Shown here: positions 1 through 12,700 of the stretch, in pieces
Layout: each line of letters starts with the position of its first letter
Position numbering within the stretch: position 1 is the stretch's first letter
DNA from: Capitulum mitella
Taxonomy: Eukaryota; Arthropoda; Thecostraca; Pollicipedomorpha; Pollicipedidae
Direction: 5' to 3'
Assembly (NCBI GenBank): GCA_030062745.1
Contig: CP099842.1
Span: 4,445,822 to 4,509,821 of the forward strand
Length of the DNA: 64,000 nt
Notes under the pieces: generated by a model
What the model saw: the letters and a program-made list of their open reading frames with translations, nothing else
Databases searched by the model: none
What the model was told of the DNA's origin: nothing
Program-made: the position numbers and the translations under genes

Positions 1-1656
1 AACACTCCTAGTTGTCTTTATTTTCTACGCAAGGTATCTAACAGTTGGTTTTTCAGCACCAATTCCTGGTTGATGCATGTACATGCATCCCTCCATCCAC
101 CATGCCTATATTGATATCAAGGTTTCATGTGCAAAAATTTCTGAATGAATGTTGGTCGGAAACTGTAGCTGCCGTTTCTTTAAGAAGCAATATGGCGGCT
201 TCGTAACTTAGCCGACATTAATTAGTCGGCATATCGGCGTTTGATATTTGGCTCGCGGGTCAGTTGGCAAGTGGCTAATTTGGGGTCATGACTGACCATC
301 ACACGGTTGTGTTGCATCCTTGGCGGCACGCTACACTTTCGCCACAAAACCAGCTGTTACCCGGCATTGCTCGATCTGATGTAGCTGTCTGACTCAACGC
401 AACAACCTGTACGCTTAGCACGGGCTCCGACCCCTAACATCATGTCCGTAACCATTCGGATTAAACTTATGAAAGATGAAAATAGTAGAGCGCTAGCGAG
501 TTCGGATTCTGCGACGGATATTTCTTGTGACGTCGGAGGATCTGTTGCAGTGCAGCAGCTGCCGTTCAGCGGGTTCTGGATTCGATCAGTTTTTCGGGTT
601 GGGCGTATAATTCAGATCGCATTCCGCAATATCGGCAAACAAATCAGCTTACTGATTCAATCAGTTCGCACGTCAAACGCTCGTGTGCTTACAAAACTTA
701 CAAGGTCAGACAGTGGAACCTGCTGATGCAACTTACTGCAGAAAATGAATCAACTGATTATAAACGTCTTTTCATTATCTGTTGTCGGAAGAAATTCGGG
801 ATGGGACTTTGTCACGTCTACGGTATTAGTAGCCGTTTGAACCCTGTTTTCATGCAGTGGCTTTCGTTTGAAATCCGTGAGGGGCTGATTCCCCCCCCCC
901 CAAGTGGGTACATTTACTAGAAAGATTTCAACGAAAGAGGGCGTGTTTGTGAGACCACGAACGCCACTGATGTGTACAGAGTGTTCTGGAGAGCCAGGGA
1001 TCCTTGTGTATTTGGTTGCCCATTGGAAGGGCGGGGTTAAAGGTCTGTCACGGCTGCTGAAGGTCCATCGGGACTCCTGACTTTCGAAGGGTCCACAAGT
1101 ACGCCAGGGGTCCGTGGCCCTTTCCAGAACTCTCTGTACACATCTGGGGGTCTTCAGACTTGACCAGGGACCTTCTGTATAATAAAGGCTACAGAACTAA
1201 TTGACTATTCACATCATCTGCAAAATGTCCGGAGACTGCTAAGGGCCGATGCGGGAGACGCCACACGAATAATGCAACGCCATGTGTAGTGGGTTTTGCG
1301 TGCTGAGCACAAGGCATCGTTCGACGAGTAAACGTTTTTCTATGCCGAACGAGTGTTTTGTTTTGTTACACGAGTATTGGCACTTTCACTTGACTACGGC
1401 CATACTTGTTTGTTGTTTGCGCGTCATTAATGCTTGTAATAGGCTGTAACCATCATCTTTGGTAAGGGTAGTGAAACTGTGTCAGTCAATGAGGCTAAAG
1501 TGACTGAAAAGTGGCCGAGAAGCTCGTGGTTTTGCACCGGCCCTATGTTCGAGACCTTGAATTCACCACCAGCATGCTTCCAAGTATGCTTTGAGGGTAG
1601 GTAAAGGCTACAGAGCTAATTGACGATTAATTATGACAAATGCCGTGTATTAACAA

Positions 1657-1906
1657 GGGCGGATCCAGACCATGCGCTAAGGAGTCTCTGTCCGTGTAAC
1701 CATCCGTGGACCTTAACCTACTCCCAAATGCAGTCTACCGTATTTCGGCTACTTTGTTTCGCCATCATCTAAAAGTAGTATGTTTTCATAAATAAATTGT
1801 TTCAAAAAAGAAAAATGCATTTCCCGTCCGAAGAAGGGCCCAAAAGACAAGTCGTTCCCCCTTTTCCATCGAATAGGCCCCATGCCCCCCTCTCTTGGAT
1901 CCGCCC
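1657..1906 (+). mobile_element. Possible MITE with 11-bp terminal inverted repeats
   Basis: The segment starts gggcggatccagac and ends tcttggatccgccc. The outer 11 bases (gggcggatcca) are a perfect inverted repeat 250 bases apart. GGCGGATCCAG-type ends are common on non-autonomous DNA transposons in invertebrates. There is no coding capacity and no clear target-site duplication, only a loose gtatta/gtattg similarity in the flanks. Confidence 0.5.
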
Positions 1907-3754
1907 GTGCGTATTGACATTATGGTGCTGCGAAGTATTTGCTTACCCACCGGCATGCACAGGAACGAGCATTTGTTTGAAATGACTGAAAAATGGCTAG
2001 ACCCGCCTCCCAGAAACGTAACATGGGACCGCCCTGTTCCATGTAGGACGTTGGAATTTTTGTGTAACTTGTGAACAAGACACGTAGGATAAGGAGCTCA
2101 GTTTTACCGCGATCGCGCAAACGAATTGGCTTTGGCGCCGGAAACCTTTCCAACGATCAACGGTGTACACGTAGCGACTAAAAAGGTTTACTTCCGTCGG
2201 ATCTACAAAGGGCCAAAGATGCAAGTGACAGGCGACCAGGTCGGTTCCACAACCTCACTGCTTCGCATGAGAGCTTGTCAGCGAAAGGTCTCCTAATTAC
2301 CACTCATTCATTCATGTTCATTTACCTAAAACAGCATGCTCTTCGAATGTTTCCCGCCGGTCTGCTGCATTAACTCGGATGGAATTAAGTTACGTAAATG
2401 ACTTCTCACTTGAGATTAAACTTTAGTTCTGAGCTATGACGTTTTCACGCGTTTCTCTTTGCTTGGATGCATTTATGAGCAATGGGAATAACACCCCGAG
2501 AATTTGTGTCTGCCTTATGTCCCGTAATTAAGTCGGAATGTTTTTATTGTGTTGATGGAAAGTATAATTAATTGAAAACTTGCGTTCGCTTCCTTACTGC
2601 AATCAATTTCTTTCAAACAAGCACTTCCGCACATCATCACAACACACTGAGGAAAACGTCTACGTTTTTAAATCATGGTGTTGACTTTTAACATCTCTTG
2701 TCATGATGGGAGCTACTTTTAGGGGGGAGGGGGGCCGGGAAGGGGCCAAACAGAATTAGAAAAGCCTTATGATCCAAAGGCGTGGTTCCTTTTCGTAGGT
2801 GAGGAGGAAAAAGGCGTGGGAAATGACCGAGGCCTGATACACACCACGCCGTAAACTGTTTTACGGCCACTACACGGCCGCCTGAAACGATGCTACCAAA
2901 ATCAGAAATTCCGGCGGCGACCGTCTCTGACGGATGTGAAAAATCCATTCGCAACACAGATGGAAAATTTTTGATAGTTCCATTTCAGCAAGGATACATT
3001 TGACTGACTGACACCTGACTGGACTGTATTTAAGACTAGATGTTTAAGTCCAAGTGGCTTAACATACAATGAACATGCAAACTGGTGACAAGAATTATAT
3101 TTGACGACGAATTCCTTTTAGTTGGCTTGTTTTAGTGCGTTAAAATGAGAATAAAACTATTTGATTAAACAGACGAACATTTTCACAGTATATTTTAATT
3201 CGGATAGCACAAATGTATCATGCAGCAAGCAGTAGCATTTGTTTTGCAACATGCGTATTTTTTTTCAGATGGGATGAGCAAGCAAAGCCAAGAAATACAG
3301 CCATGCAGTCGATGAGAACCAATTTACTTAGTTTGCTTCCTTGCGAGCTTTCTTGATGTAATTCACACACAACTCTTGTATTACGTTTCCTTCATCAACA
3401 ATGTTGGTATGCAGTGCAAGATCCGGGGCCGACCCATTTGTTTATCTATATATCTGCTATTCACACCCTGGGAAGTCCCACTATTCTTCTCACATGTTCC
3501 AGCTCATGATTAAACAAGTAATAAAAAAGAAGTTTTATGCCAATTTTGATTATCTAGAGAGACGTTACCAAAAATTGCATGAGAAACTTTCTGAGGCTCA
3601 TGAAGGGAACTGGAAATTATGCGCATTTTAACCGAAATAAATGCATTGATTTTTGGGCCTAATCAAGCATGGGGCCAAAGGCATAGTGAATCTTACTTCA
3701 ACTAGCAAAAAAAAAAATAAACTGAGCTGCCCTGCTCGGCCCGGCCATAGCTTT

Positions 3755-3809
3755 TTCTAGAGCATATTAACTTCGCGACCATTGGGCGCGAAGTTAATAT
3801 GCTCTAGAA
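3755..3809 (+). repeat. Perfect 23-bp hairpin
   Basis: Arms ttctagagcatattaacttc+gcg (3755-3777) and the exact reverse complement (3787-3809) flank a nine-base loop, accattggg. No T-run follows and no gene borders it. Confidence 0.9.
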
Positions 3810-4699
3810 CTGAATCATGAAATTTCCTCTGAAATATAGTTAATGTCTTTAAATTTTGTTCATTGGCATCTGGAGTGCGTTAGCTATCAAACTCGCTCTA
3901 TCACATAACTATTCCGAGAGCAATGTTTCGCTGTCAGACCTATTTTTCCAAGTGTGTTTTTGAACCGATCAGTAATGGCTGCGAACGTCATGGGCGCACG
4001 TGACGTTAGAACTTGCAATTCTTCGGACCCAGAATAATAAAATAGGCTAGTAAATTCCCTTTTCTGTAGCGCATTGCATGAAGGGGAAATAATGAGGTAA
4101 GCGATAACGAAGTAGGCCTTACTCATGCACCCCACAAGGCGTCTTACTGGTGTTGTTTTTTTATTTTCATATTACGAGGATTTTTGTGTTAGCAGCCAGA
4201 CGATTTTGTGCTTCAGTTTCTCATCAGACGCATTGGCCGGCACAGAGCCACTGACTGTAAATGAAATGAATTAGCAGTAGAAGTTAACTAATTAGTGCTT
4301 TAAAACATGTAACAGTCACGAGAAGACCACTGATTTCAGTTAAGAAACCAGTCAGACATCTTGGGTCTATTGACAACTTGCCTGGCTCGTCACCATGCTC
4401 TTGCCCGCAAACGCCGTCTTGGGGGGGGGGAACTTGGCCCCTTCCTAAAATGCAAGCTAATGGTGACTGATGACTGAAAATGACACCATTGGATGACGTC
4501 GTTTTTTGGTCTTCCTAAAACCACCTCATGTGGTTTACTCGGCGCGTTAGATCTTTGGTCAGATCAGGTCAAATGGAGATATGTTATGGCTTAGGTGATT
4601 ATGTGATAACTTCGGTGACCATCACTTTTTGTCGATTTGGAGACTTTGTATGTTTTAGAAACTCGCATATGGTCAAATATTACATTCATTAGTATGCAT

Positions 4700-4745
4700 A
4701 TATAAATACATATACATATGCATATACATACATACATACATACAT

Positions 4746-4803
<58 letters not shown>
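4700..4803 (+). repeat. Compound (CATA)/(CA)/(TA) microsatellite
   Basis: Blocks of tacatacatacataca, then cacacacaca, then a run of tatata follow one another. Tyr/Ile repeat frames through it are artefacts. Confidence 0.95.
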
Positions 4804-4804
<1 letters not shown>

Positions 4805-6203
4805 CTAGAATATGATGTCAAATGAAAGACGCCCAAATGTCGTCCAAAGTCGTGTCAGATCACGGTTCTCGCCGGTGGTTATGCGCCTTTCGACGCGTGC
4901 CGGGACGGTGGCCCCCGGATTTAAACGCTAATATCTCAGAAAATTAACGTCCAAAAAAATAAAAATGAAAACAAAGCAGCTTTAGCATTGTAGATCTTCG
5001 TTTGGGAGGTATTGTAAGTTTCATAGACGTAGATCGAATTGTTCAGAAGATATTTAAAAAACTAACTGGGGGATGAAACTGACCTCATGACGGAATTGGT
5101 TAAGCACGGCGTCTGCTTCACGCCATGCATGCCCTAACTAGCATGCGTTTTCCAGACAGAGTGAGAGAGCGAAGCGAGCGAATGCCGTCAGGCAGTTGAT
5201 GAAAAACGGTTTTAATTTTTGCATGCTTGAATGTAATCCAGAAATATTTCTTCAATTATGGCTCATTACCCAGCCATCTATGTACCTAGGGAAACTATTT
5301 AAAAATACGTAAAAAACGTATTTGTCTGGAAGTCTTAATCATCTCTAAAGACCTTACCATAAGTCACATGAGAAATTTTGTGATAAAAAAAGGAAAAAAT
5401 CTTGGAGAACATGGAAACTGTGCATATATCAGACTGAGCTAGGGAGCGCAGAAAGTGGAGGCAGTCATGGAGCTGATGAAAACCAAAGTTCTAAATGTCT
5501 GATTGATTGATTGGTTGATTGACTGGTCAGTTGGCTGGATGCTGTTTGCAGATATCTTTGATGGCGTTTCCTTGATCAACAGTCATGGGAACCATGAAAT
5601 GTTTCAAAACTTCCAAGTGCTTAGGCTAGGTTTAAATTGACAGCATTATTGAATAATGTTGTCAATGTGTAGAAACATAGCACAATATAATAATATAGCA
5701 TATAAGCACAACGCCCACATAAAGCCCTTTTATTAATTCTTAAGTAAAAACCAGTAAAAACGGGGGTTTCTGTGGGCATTATAATCATCCGAAAGACCTG
5801 ACCGCAAATCACGTGAGAAAATTATTGACGCAATTCCCTAATACGAAACTGGGAATCTGCACATGATTTAGTGCAAATAACTGTATTACTATGCGAGTAT
5901 TTCATCATCTTTTGTCATCATGTTATGAACATGAACTGATACTTAAATAGCCGGCCACTTCTGTGCAGCAGCTCTCAGCAGGCTGCGTGGTTGACAGGGA
6001 TCCACTCACTGTAAATTACATTAATGTTGCGAGAACACATTTTAAAATACTCATTGATTATCAGTTCACAAATTCGAGACGAGTGATCATTTACACACCA
6101 AAGCATCATAGACAACTTGCTCATGACGCCTGCTTCATGCTACACATGCCCTAACTAGTTTCAATTCAAAGCGCGTAGTTTTGTACGTTTTAGTGAAAAC
6201 GTA

Positions 6204-6208
<5 letters not shown>

Positions 6209-6260
<52 letters not shown>
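6209..6260 (+). repeat. (TA)n microsatellite
   Basis: About 25 TA units are followed by a short cgttatatatataacg palindrome. Confidence 0.95.
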
Positions 6261-6261
<1 letters not shown>

Positions 6262-7099
6262 GTTATATATATAACGTTTGAAAACGAAAAAAAATTCATG
6301 TTTCGCACCGATCACGCCATAGCAATATGGCTGCGGATTTTTTTGCTTGCTTCAACTGCTCTTTGATGAATCACAGAGCTCGAGAGGAATTTGACTTTGC
6401 CCCGTGTTGCGATGTTCGAGGACTTTGAGTTTATGGATGTCGAGAGGACCCTGATACATCTGACGGTCCTCACCGGATGTTTCCCGCAAGATTCGATGGG
6501 ATTTTATACGTTGCGGCGAAAAGGCTCAAAAATGCAGATGACCACCTAACTATCCGCTCCCAGATGTTCATCGAGCCTGTGAAGTGTCTGACAGTCAAAA
6601 TGAGGCATGCTCATCATTTAATCTGTTTCTTCAGTGAGAATTAACTCCTAGAGGCGTATCCCACACAGAGTCACAACTGGATGAAAAGGAAAATATGTTG
6701 CGTGTTGGCGTAAACTCTTCACGGCCGTGAAAGTCGAGTGGAAGCCGAGTTTTCAGCGTCAGACGGATGTCATAAGTTTCCGGTAAACACCGCATTCATA
6801 AACCCTCGCCTTTTAACGTTTCATAACAGTACGAACTTCAAACGAGCGTCGGGCACGGTGTGTGCCGTGCACATAATTTCTAATGTTATCACAATGTGCA
6901 TGGCGTTCCTACACTGCGCTCGACAACAGTAGCCTTGGAACAGCGTCAGAATGGAATGATGTACAATGATAAACATTGAATAAATGTAAATTACAACATC
7001 GACAAATCCAAAATCTGTATGCATATGTTATGAATAGAGGACTTTCTCAATAGGTTATATACATATTGACGAAAATGCAATGAAATCATTTGGTTCAAT

Positions 7100-7640
7100 A
7101 CATTTCGGCCTCATTCACCTAAGTTCAGTCCAGCACTTCACCTGGACAGGCGCCAGGCGCCAGTCTAACCTCACGCACGAGCCGGGTGCGGCGGTATCAC
7201 GGCTACTCACATCCCCACGGCTACTCACATCTGGTCCGAATGCCTGGCCCGGCTGCTGGTCCCGGCCGCCGCGGCGGCACGCCACGAGCGCGGCACGTGT
7301 CGAAAGGCGCCGTGTCCACGCACCGCACCGTGCCAATCGCCGCCCGCCGGCCGCCGCACGTCCACTGAGCTCCTCGTGGTCCACCCGGCCGGCAGGGGCC
7401 GCCGCAGGGGGCGCCACCAGACCAGCCCGACGCCGGCCGACCGTCGCCGTCGACGGTCGTCGGGGACGACGCGACCGCCGGCGCTGCCGGCGGAGCGACG
7501 GCCGCCGGGCGGAGTCCGGCCGGTATGGGGAGGCTGGACCAGCACCCTGGAGCTGCAACAGCGCAGAGGAGGAGGGCTGGCCTGGGCTGGCCCCGGGGGA
7601 GCCGATCTGGTCCGTGGCAGCTGCCATAACTCGCTAGAGC
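7100..7640. other. GC- and CpG-rich segment
   Basis: This stretch marks the abrupt start of the GC-rich domain. Several frames are open on both strands with Arg/Pro/Ala-rich products, which is what base composition alone produces. It could be a CpG-rich promoter region for the frame at 7.6-8.4 kb or simply compositional. Confidence 0.4.
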
Positions 7641-7641
7641 A

Positions 7642-8430
7642 TCAGAAACATGGAACCCGACGCACTGTGCAGGGATTTGACGTCATTCGACCTGGTGCTG
7701 AGCAGGTATACGGCAGCGGACAGAGCCCACACTGCTCGTCAGGTCGACATTCAATTTCCCCGCTCGTCACCGGCCAAAAGATTTCACGGACGATGTCTCT
7801 CGTTCCTTGTGACACGGGGTGATGCAGGCCGTTTCCGTAGACGTAACACAGCCCGCGGCAATGTCCCCGTCCAGTTCGCGGTGGAACGTGTTCTCTTTGA
7901 ACAAATTCTGCATCGCAATGGGCTGCGTGGGATGGATCATGCAGACGGACTTCGGAGACTCTACGCAGGGTGAGCTGGATGATCCTCGGACCAGCTCGGG
8001 GATTCGACGGCTCTAGTCGGGGCTTCTCTGGGCGGCGGCTGAACTGTTTGTTCCTCCAGGCCGCCGATGTCTGCGGCGGTGAGTCGTTCCTGATGTCGAC
8101 TCCAGGCCTTAGTGAGCCAGTCTTGTTGACAGTGTCACCACTGATGACACCGGGCACAGCGGGCAGCCCAGAGGGCCCAGTACGCGCCCGCTGGCGCTGT
8201 CGCAGTATTCCCGTTGCCACGACCGTGACGATCACGGCTGGGATGCATGCGCGCGCAAAAACGATGTAAGTCCGAGCACATTCCATCGCGGATACTGGAC
8301 TGTTCGCCGACAGCAGTTTTTCAAATGCACAACGGACACATTCAACCCGTCTCGTACAGTCTACTTTGTTTATTTTGATCTTAAAAACGACTGAAAACAC
8401 GTTGCAGGAGATGAGCATTCTTGGATGCAA
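7642..8430 (-). CDS. Unrecognised 262-codon open frame, possible membrane-anchored protein
   Basis: This is a fairly long uninterrupted frame. The most likely start is an internal Met at MECARTYIVFARACIP, because a hydrophobic stretch (IPAVIVTVVATGIL) follows at once, then RQRQRA. That gives the look of a type II signal anchor with a Pro/Ser-rich stem and one N-glycosylation site (NKT). The rest, including EIFWPVTSGEIECR and a Cys-rich end, matches no family I can name. No splice model or homology supports it, and GC-rich DNA opens frames by chance. Confidence 0.2.
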   Translation of the reverse strand: MHPRMLISCNVFSVVFKIKINKVDCTRRVECVRCAFEKLLSANSPVSAMECARTYIVFARACIPAVIVTVVATGILRQRQRARTGPSGLPAVPGVISGDTVNKTGSLRPGVDIRNDSPPQTSAAWRNKQFSRRPEKPRLEPSNPRAGPRIIQLTLRRVSEVRLHDPSHAAHCDAEFVQREHVPPRTGRGHCRGLCYVYGNGLHHPVSQGTRDIVREIFWPVTSGEIECRPDEQCGLCPLPYTCSAPGRMTSNPCTVRRVPCF

Positions 8431-9224
8431 TCAAAATAAGCGAAGCAATGATAGGCGTCTCACTGGCGCCATCGGGTCATGCTCCGCGAAACTCCAAGGA
8501 TACAGCGCTGTTGCTAAACGACGTCGATGACGGGATATGACAAATGGATGATGGTAACTTAAACAGAGGAGTTGTCCCGGCAACGGCCGGAGCTCATTAA
8601 CTGTGTTGTTCGTTACTGTTTGGACCTCAAAAACAAACTATAAGCCCGTTATTGTTTTTACCTCAGAGACAATTTTTATTTATTTCGGCGGGACTAGTCT
8701 TATTCCGAGTTTTTTGCTCTTAGATGTTGTTGAATCATACGAATCGTCTAAAGAGTAAGGCACGATACTTACCCAAACCGGAAGTGAAGATTTTCACCCA
8801 CGCCTAGTGTGACATGTGGTTGTCGCCCCTTCCACTCCGTTCCTAGTCAAGACAGGGCGAGAGAACAAAAACGAGGTTGTACCATGTTTTTTTCTAATTT
8901 GAATAATGCCTAGTTTGGCCCTTCTTCTACTGCCGGCGTCAAATCCTGCGCTGTATAGTTTTCTCGATGACTTAAGTACTCATGGCCTCATGTTGATGAA
9001 AAAATGAAATCGGTCGGAAAGTTGAGAAATGTCTTCGGGACCGGCAGGGCTCGGACCCGCGCTGTCGGATTTATGGATGTAGGTCCTGGCTGTTCGGCTA
9101 CGGCCGCCAGCGAGCAGAACTGGCCGGGAACAGGATCACTCAGTTGTTTGCATATTCCGCTAGGCTGCATGAACCGCCAGGTCTGCGTGGCAAAGGGATA
9201 CACCTCAGCATGTGCGTCCTGCCA

Positions 9225-9390
9225 GAGGCGCAGCCAGGATTTTCTCAAGGAGGGCTCAGAGCTCAGTGCGAACTGAAACCATACGAAAACCGCCTGCTAG
9301 GAAGATGATCTGCAATGGTTTTCATAAGCAATGGGGGCTTGGGAGGGCCCGGGCCCCCCTTTGGTTACGCCGGTGCGTCCCGCACACACC
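9225..9390 (+). repeat. Dispersed repeat copy (gccaggatttt family)
   Basis: It starts gcgcagccaggattttctc and contains gctcagagctcagtgcgaac, tacgaaaaccgcctg, gaagatgatctgcaatg and a G/C-run gggcccgggcccccc. It aligns in the same order with 54475-54650. GCCAGGATTTT plus a G-run near the end recalls termini of degenerate DNA transposons in invertebrates (inference). Confidence 0.65.
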
Positions 9391-9718
9391 AGGCTGGAGC
9401 TATGGGCATGCACAGTTAGCTCATTTAAATACTTAAGACCTCGCGTCGTTGAAAATTGGCTGGTACCGCCATTCCAGCTAAAACGTCGATTTCTGGAAAA
9501 GGTTCGGTCGATATCGGACAGAGCCTAACCTAACAGGAGTTAATGTTTCCGCACTATGCTACACTGGGGACGCCCGGGTAGGGGGACTGAGGCCTCCGAT
9601 CACGTCATATCATACGTCACACCACAGCGGTCGGACTGACACAAGGCGACTGGACCCATTGACTGCCGGAGACATAGGCGCACCCAAAAAGGGGAAGGCA
9701 TCGTGATCGAGCTTATAT

Positions 9719-9776
9719 ATTATATCGATTATATTATATCGATATAATATAGCTTATAGCTTATATTATATCGATC
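9719..9776 (+). repeat. AT-rich palindromic cluster
   Basis: A 22-base self-complementary sequence, core atattatatcgatataatat, at 9730-9751 is flanked by further partial copies of tatattatatcgat. It could extrude as a cruciform. Confidence 0.85.
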
Positions 9777-12700
9777 CCTTGAGGACATCGATCAATTCCA
9801 ACCGCAATCCACATTGCAAAAACGCATGTCAGCGTAAACTGTGAGGAAAAATACGCATACCTGCGCTATTTGCATTGAAACTATTTTCAACGTCTAACGC
9901 TTTACACATAGGTGCGCCCATGATAGCAGAATTGCGGCACAACAAGTCAGCCGACAAGCATGGGAGCATCTGAATGCTCTGGTTGTCAGTGCTTTCGGGC
10001 CACTCAAGACGTCACGTTTGAATAGCATGTTTATCGGAAATTCAGATCGATGGCATTTAACGGCTAACGCTGATAACCTACATGTTCGCTGGCGGGAACG
10101 CGGAGTGTCTCAATAGCGCATGCATCTTTTGCGATTTATCAATATTTCCGAATTCGTCTTAAGGTTTGGATTCTTTGCGCTGCATTGTTTATAACCGCCC
10201 CTGCTCAGGGCCTGTAGCTGGCAGTTTGACCGGAGGAAAAACATGGAATTATTGAGACGGACTGGCAGCCCTTCGGCTCCAAACATCCGTGCGGGGAAGC
10301 CTACGCGTCCAGAAGCCTTCCAGTCTGATTGTCCCCTCCCCCACATCCTAATGGCATTTTCGCGATCATTGCTCTTCCTCAGCAACATGTCTGCTGTCAG
10401 GCCTCGTCTCTAGCTGTTGTGTACCGTGCTCCGGCACCGTTAAAACACGCCACTCTCCACGTTCGGCAGCACCGTTTTGAATTACCTGACGCGGACTCTC
10501 CGTCTCCGGCAGTGGGCGGGGCATAGCGCTCAATGAATGACGTCATATCTCTGTTGCCTCTATCTTCGTGTTATTTACTATGTGAATGAATTAGATTTTT
10601 TGAATGAATGCATAATTTTTTAACATTTGGGGCTTATGGGAAGCATCCTTCGGTATTTTTGCCCGATTTCACCGAACCTTTTACCGAAAACGGCATTGGA
10701 GTTGCAATTGTGACAAACAAAACTCCAGCGACGTTGCATATTGTTGGTCAAACAATCGAGAAATATTAGATCATGCGTCGTCTAGCGCCGACAGAAGAGA
10801 CCTTTCACGTTACAGCGAAACCGAATACATTTTTCGCCATCTCCGCTACGATGACTGTTACTAAGATCAGTGAACTCATTTTATCTAGGAAAGATCGTAA
10901 CTTTTAAAAACCTCGTAGGTTGCAAAGCATGCATCCCGTCAAGCTCCGGGTGAAGGAGTAAAAACGTAATTTACATTTAGAAAAACGGTTTGTAAGCGTT
11001 TGAGAATGATGCCGTAACTCAGTGACCTCCTATGAACCTGTGATGAACATTTCTTGAAAAAAAAATGCGGAAACGTTGAAAGGTCAGTTATTGTAAACTT
11101 CAAAGACTTGCTTGACTTTCGACGTTCATCAGTTATCTAACAAAAACTACCCAGCGCCCCCGTCCGGCGAAATTCAATAATTTTTCGCCATAATGTTTTA
11201 CTGAAATTCATGCAAATATTTCTCGAATAAAAGTAAAATAGCTTTTTTCCAACAGAACAAGTCGATATTTGCCAGTTCAAACACCGATATCGAAGAGAGC
11301 ACTAACTGTTCGCCGATCGAAAGAGTTCGCTCAGGAACTCAGGGTGGAAGGACAGAGATGCCGCTACAGGTCCGGCGAAAAGTTCATCTTAACGTACTGC
11401 GCTGTTTTTCCGTTGAAGAAAAAATTCCGTGCGATGTTTGCCGTGCCACCGCAAATTCATGACAGAGCACAAAACGTGAATGCATAAAAAGAATGACAAT
11501 CCGGCGTATATTGAAAGCCCTGCGCAAATATTTTCACTCTTCTACCATGGAAGCTAAATACACATCACCTTCCCTGTAACAGTTTAGAACCAGCCATATC
11601 CTTCAACTGATCGAAGCAACATCCCACGTAGCCGCACATCCTCATTTCTACTCTTCGACCTTTGACCTTCACGCGCTGCGGGAGGGTCGGGAGCGCGTGT
11701 CGCGCAGCGCGATTCGTCGGAGCAGCGGCCGCAGCAGGCGCCACCTCGTTACCGCCAGCGCGCGCGTAACTCACTCAGTCCCGGCCGGCGGGCGCGCGAA
11801 ATTGAATCGGGCGTCGGCGGTAACTGGCGGCCGATAGCATCTGATGACTCGCCGTCGCCGCTGGCCGGCGCCGCAGCCGGCGGCCGTTCAGCGGCCTCGT
11901 CAGCCGGACGCGTTTCGGCCGCGGTGCCTCGCTATTGATCCGGGGCCGGGCGGCCGCCGACGGTGCTGCCGCGGCGCGGGCGGCTGCGGAACTAGGCCGG
12001 TCGGCGCAGACTGCTTGGCGGCGAGAGGCGATCGATGACCTGCCCCCCCCCCCCTGGTGATGACGCCGGTCTGCAGACTGGGGCGGGACGCGGTCTCTTC
12101 AAACGACGTCCCGGCCCGCCCATTCGCTGTCGGCCGACGCCCGGGAAACCCGGCTGCAGAGCCGAGAAATACCGCCACCGAGAAAAACGGGACTTTGATA
12201 TGAGCGCCCGCGGAACGCCGCAACATTAGAGACACCTGCTGCGTTGGCCTGACTGTAAACAGCCCGCCCAGCTAGCGCTGAAGCGAGGAGAAAACAAAGG
12301 GGTCTCAGCACGCCGTCTCGTCGATGCGTCGTGATGATTTCACTCCGGACGCACTCCCTACCCATATTTTACGTGTGTCGACAGCATTCGCTCCACCTTC
12401 CTTCCCGCCGTGACTCGGCCAGTTTTCGATAAACTTGTCTTAAATCCGGCCGGCCAGCGAATTCTGAAGAGTGGTGATCATTCGCTGGCGCAGCCGTTTG
12501 GCGAAATGAGCTGACACGTTCCTCACGCCGCACAAGCTCAACAAAGGACGTCATGTGCAGTTCAGAAAGAGACCACCTAGAAAACACGCTATCCCTCGCG
12601 CACACCTCGACCCACCATTCACCACCAGCAAAGACGCGTTCCACGTACTGTAATATATTGCAGCGCAGTTGGCAAGAGCTAAGCAGCAGACTGGGTGCCT

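Larger units (their letters stand above)
1..7050. other. Flanking DNA without a recognisable gene
   Basis: Mostly AT-rich sequence with only short open frames that resemble no family I know. It holds a short inverted-repeat element, a perfect hairpin, two TA/CA microsatellites and diverged repeated segments, each listed separately. Lines such as the 94-codon frame at 442-726 have no supporting features. Confidence 0.6.

Noticed and set aside
442-920. Two consecutive plus-strand frames (94 and 64 codons) abutting at 726
   Set aside because: There is no similarity, no splice support, and a C homopolymer lies in the second. Likely chance frames.
7080-7637. Overlapping frames of 106-185 codons on both strands
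   Set aside because: The products are compositional (Arg/Pro/Ala). No domain, splice or start evidence was found.
7642-7900. Resemblance of IFWPVTSG...QC to alpha-1,4-glycosyltransferases
   Set aside because: Only a few positions agree. The expected downstream DxD-containing region is not found in any frame.
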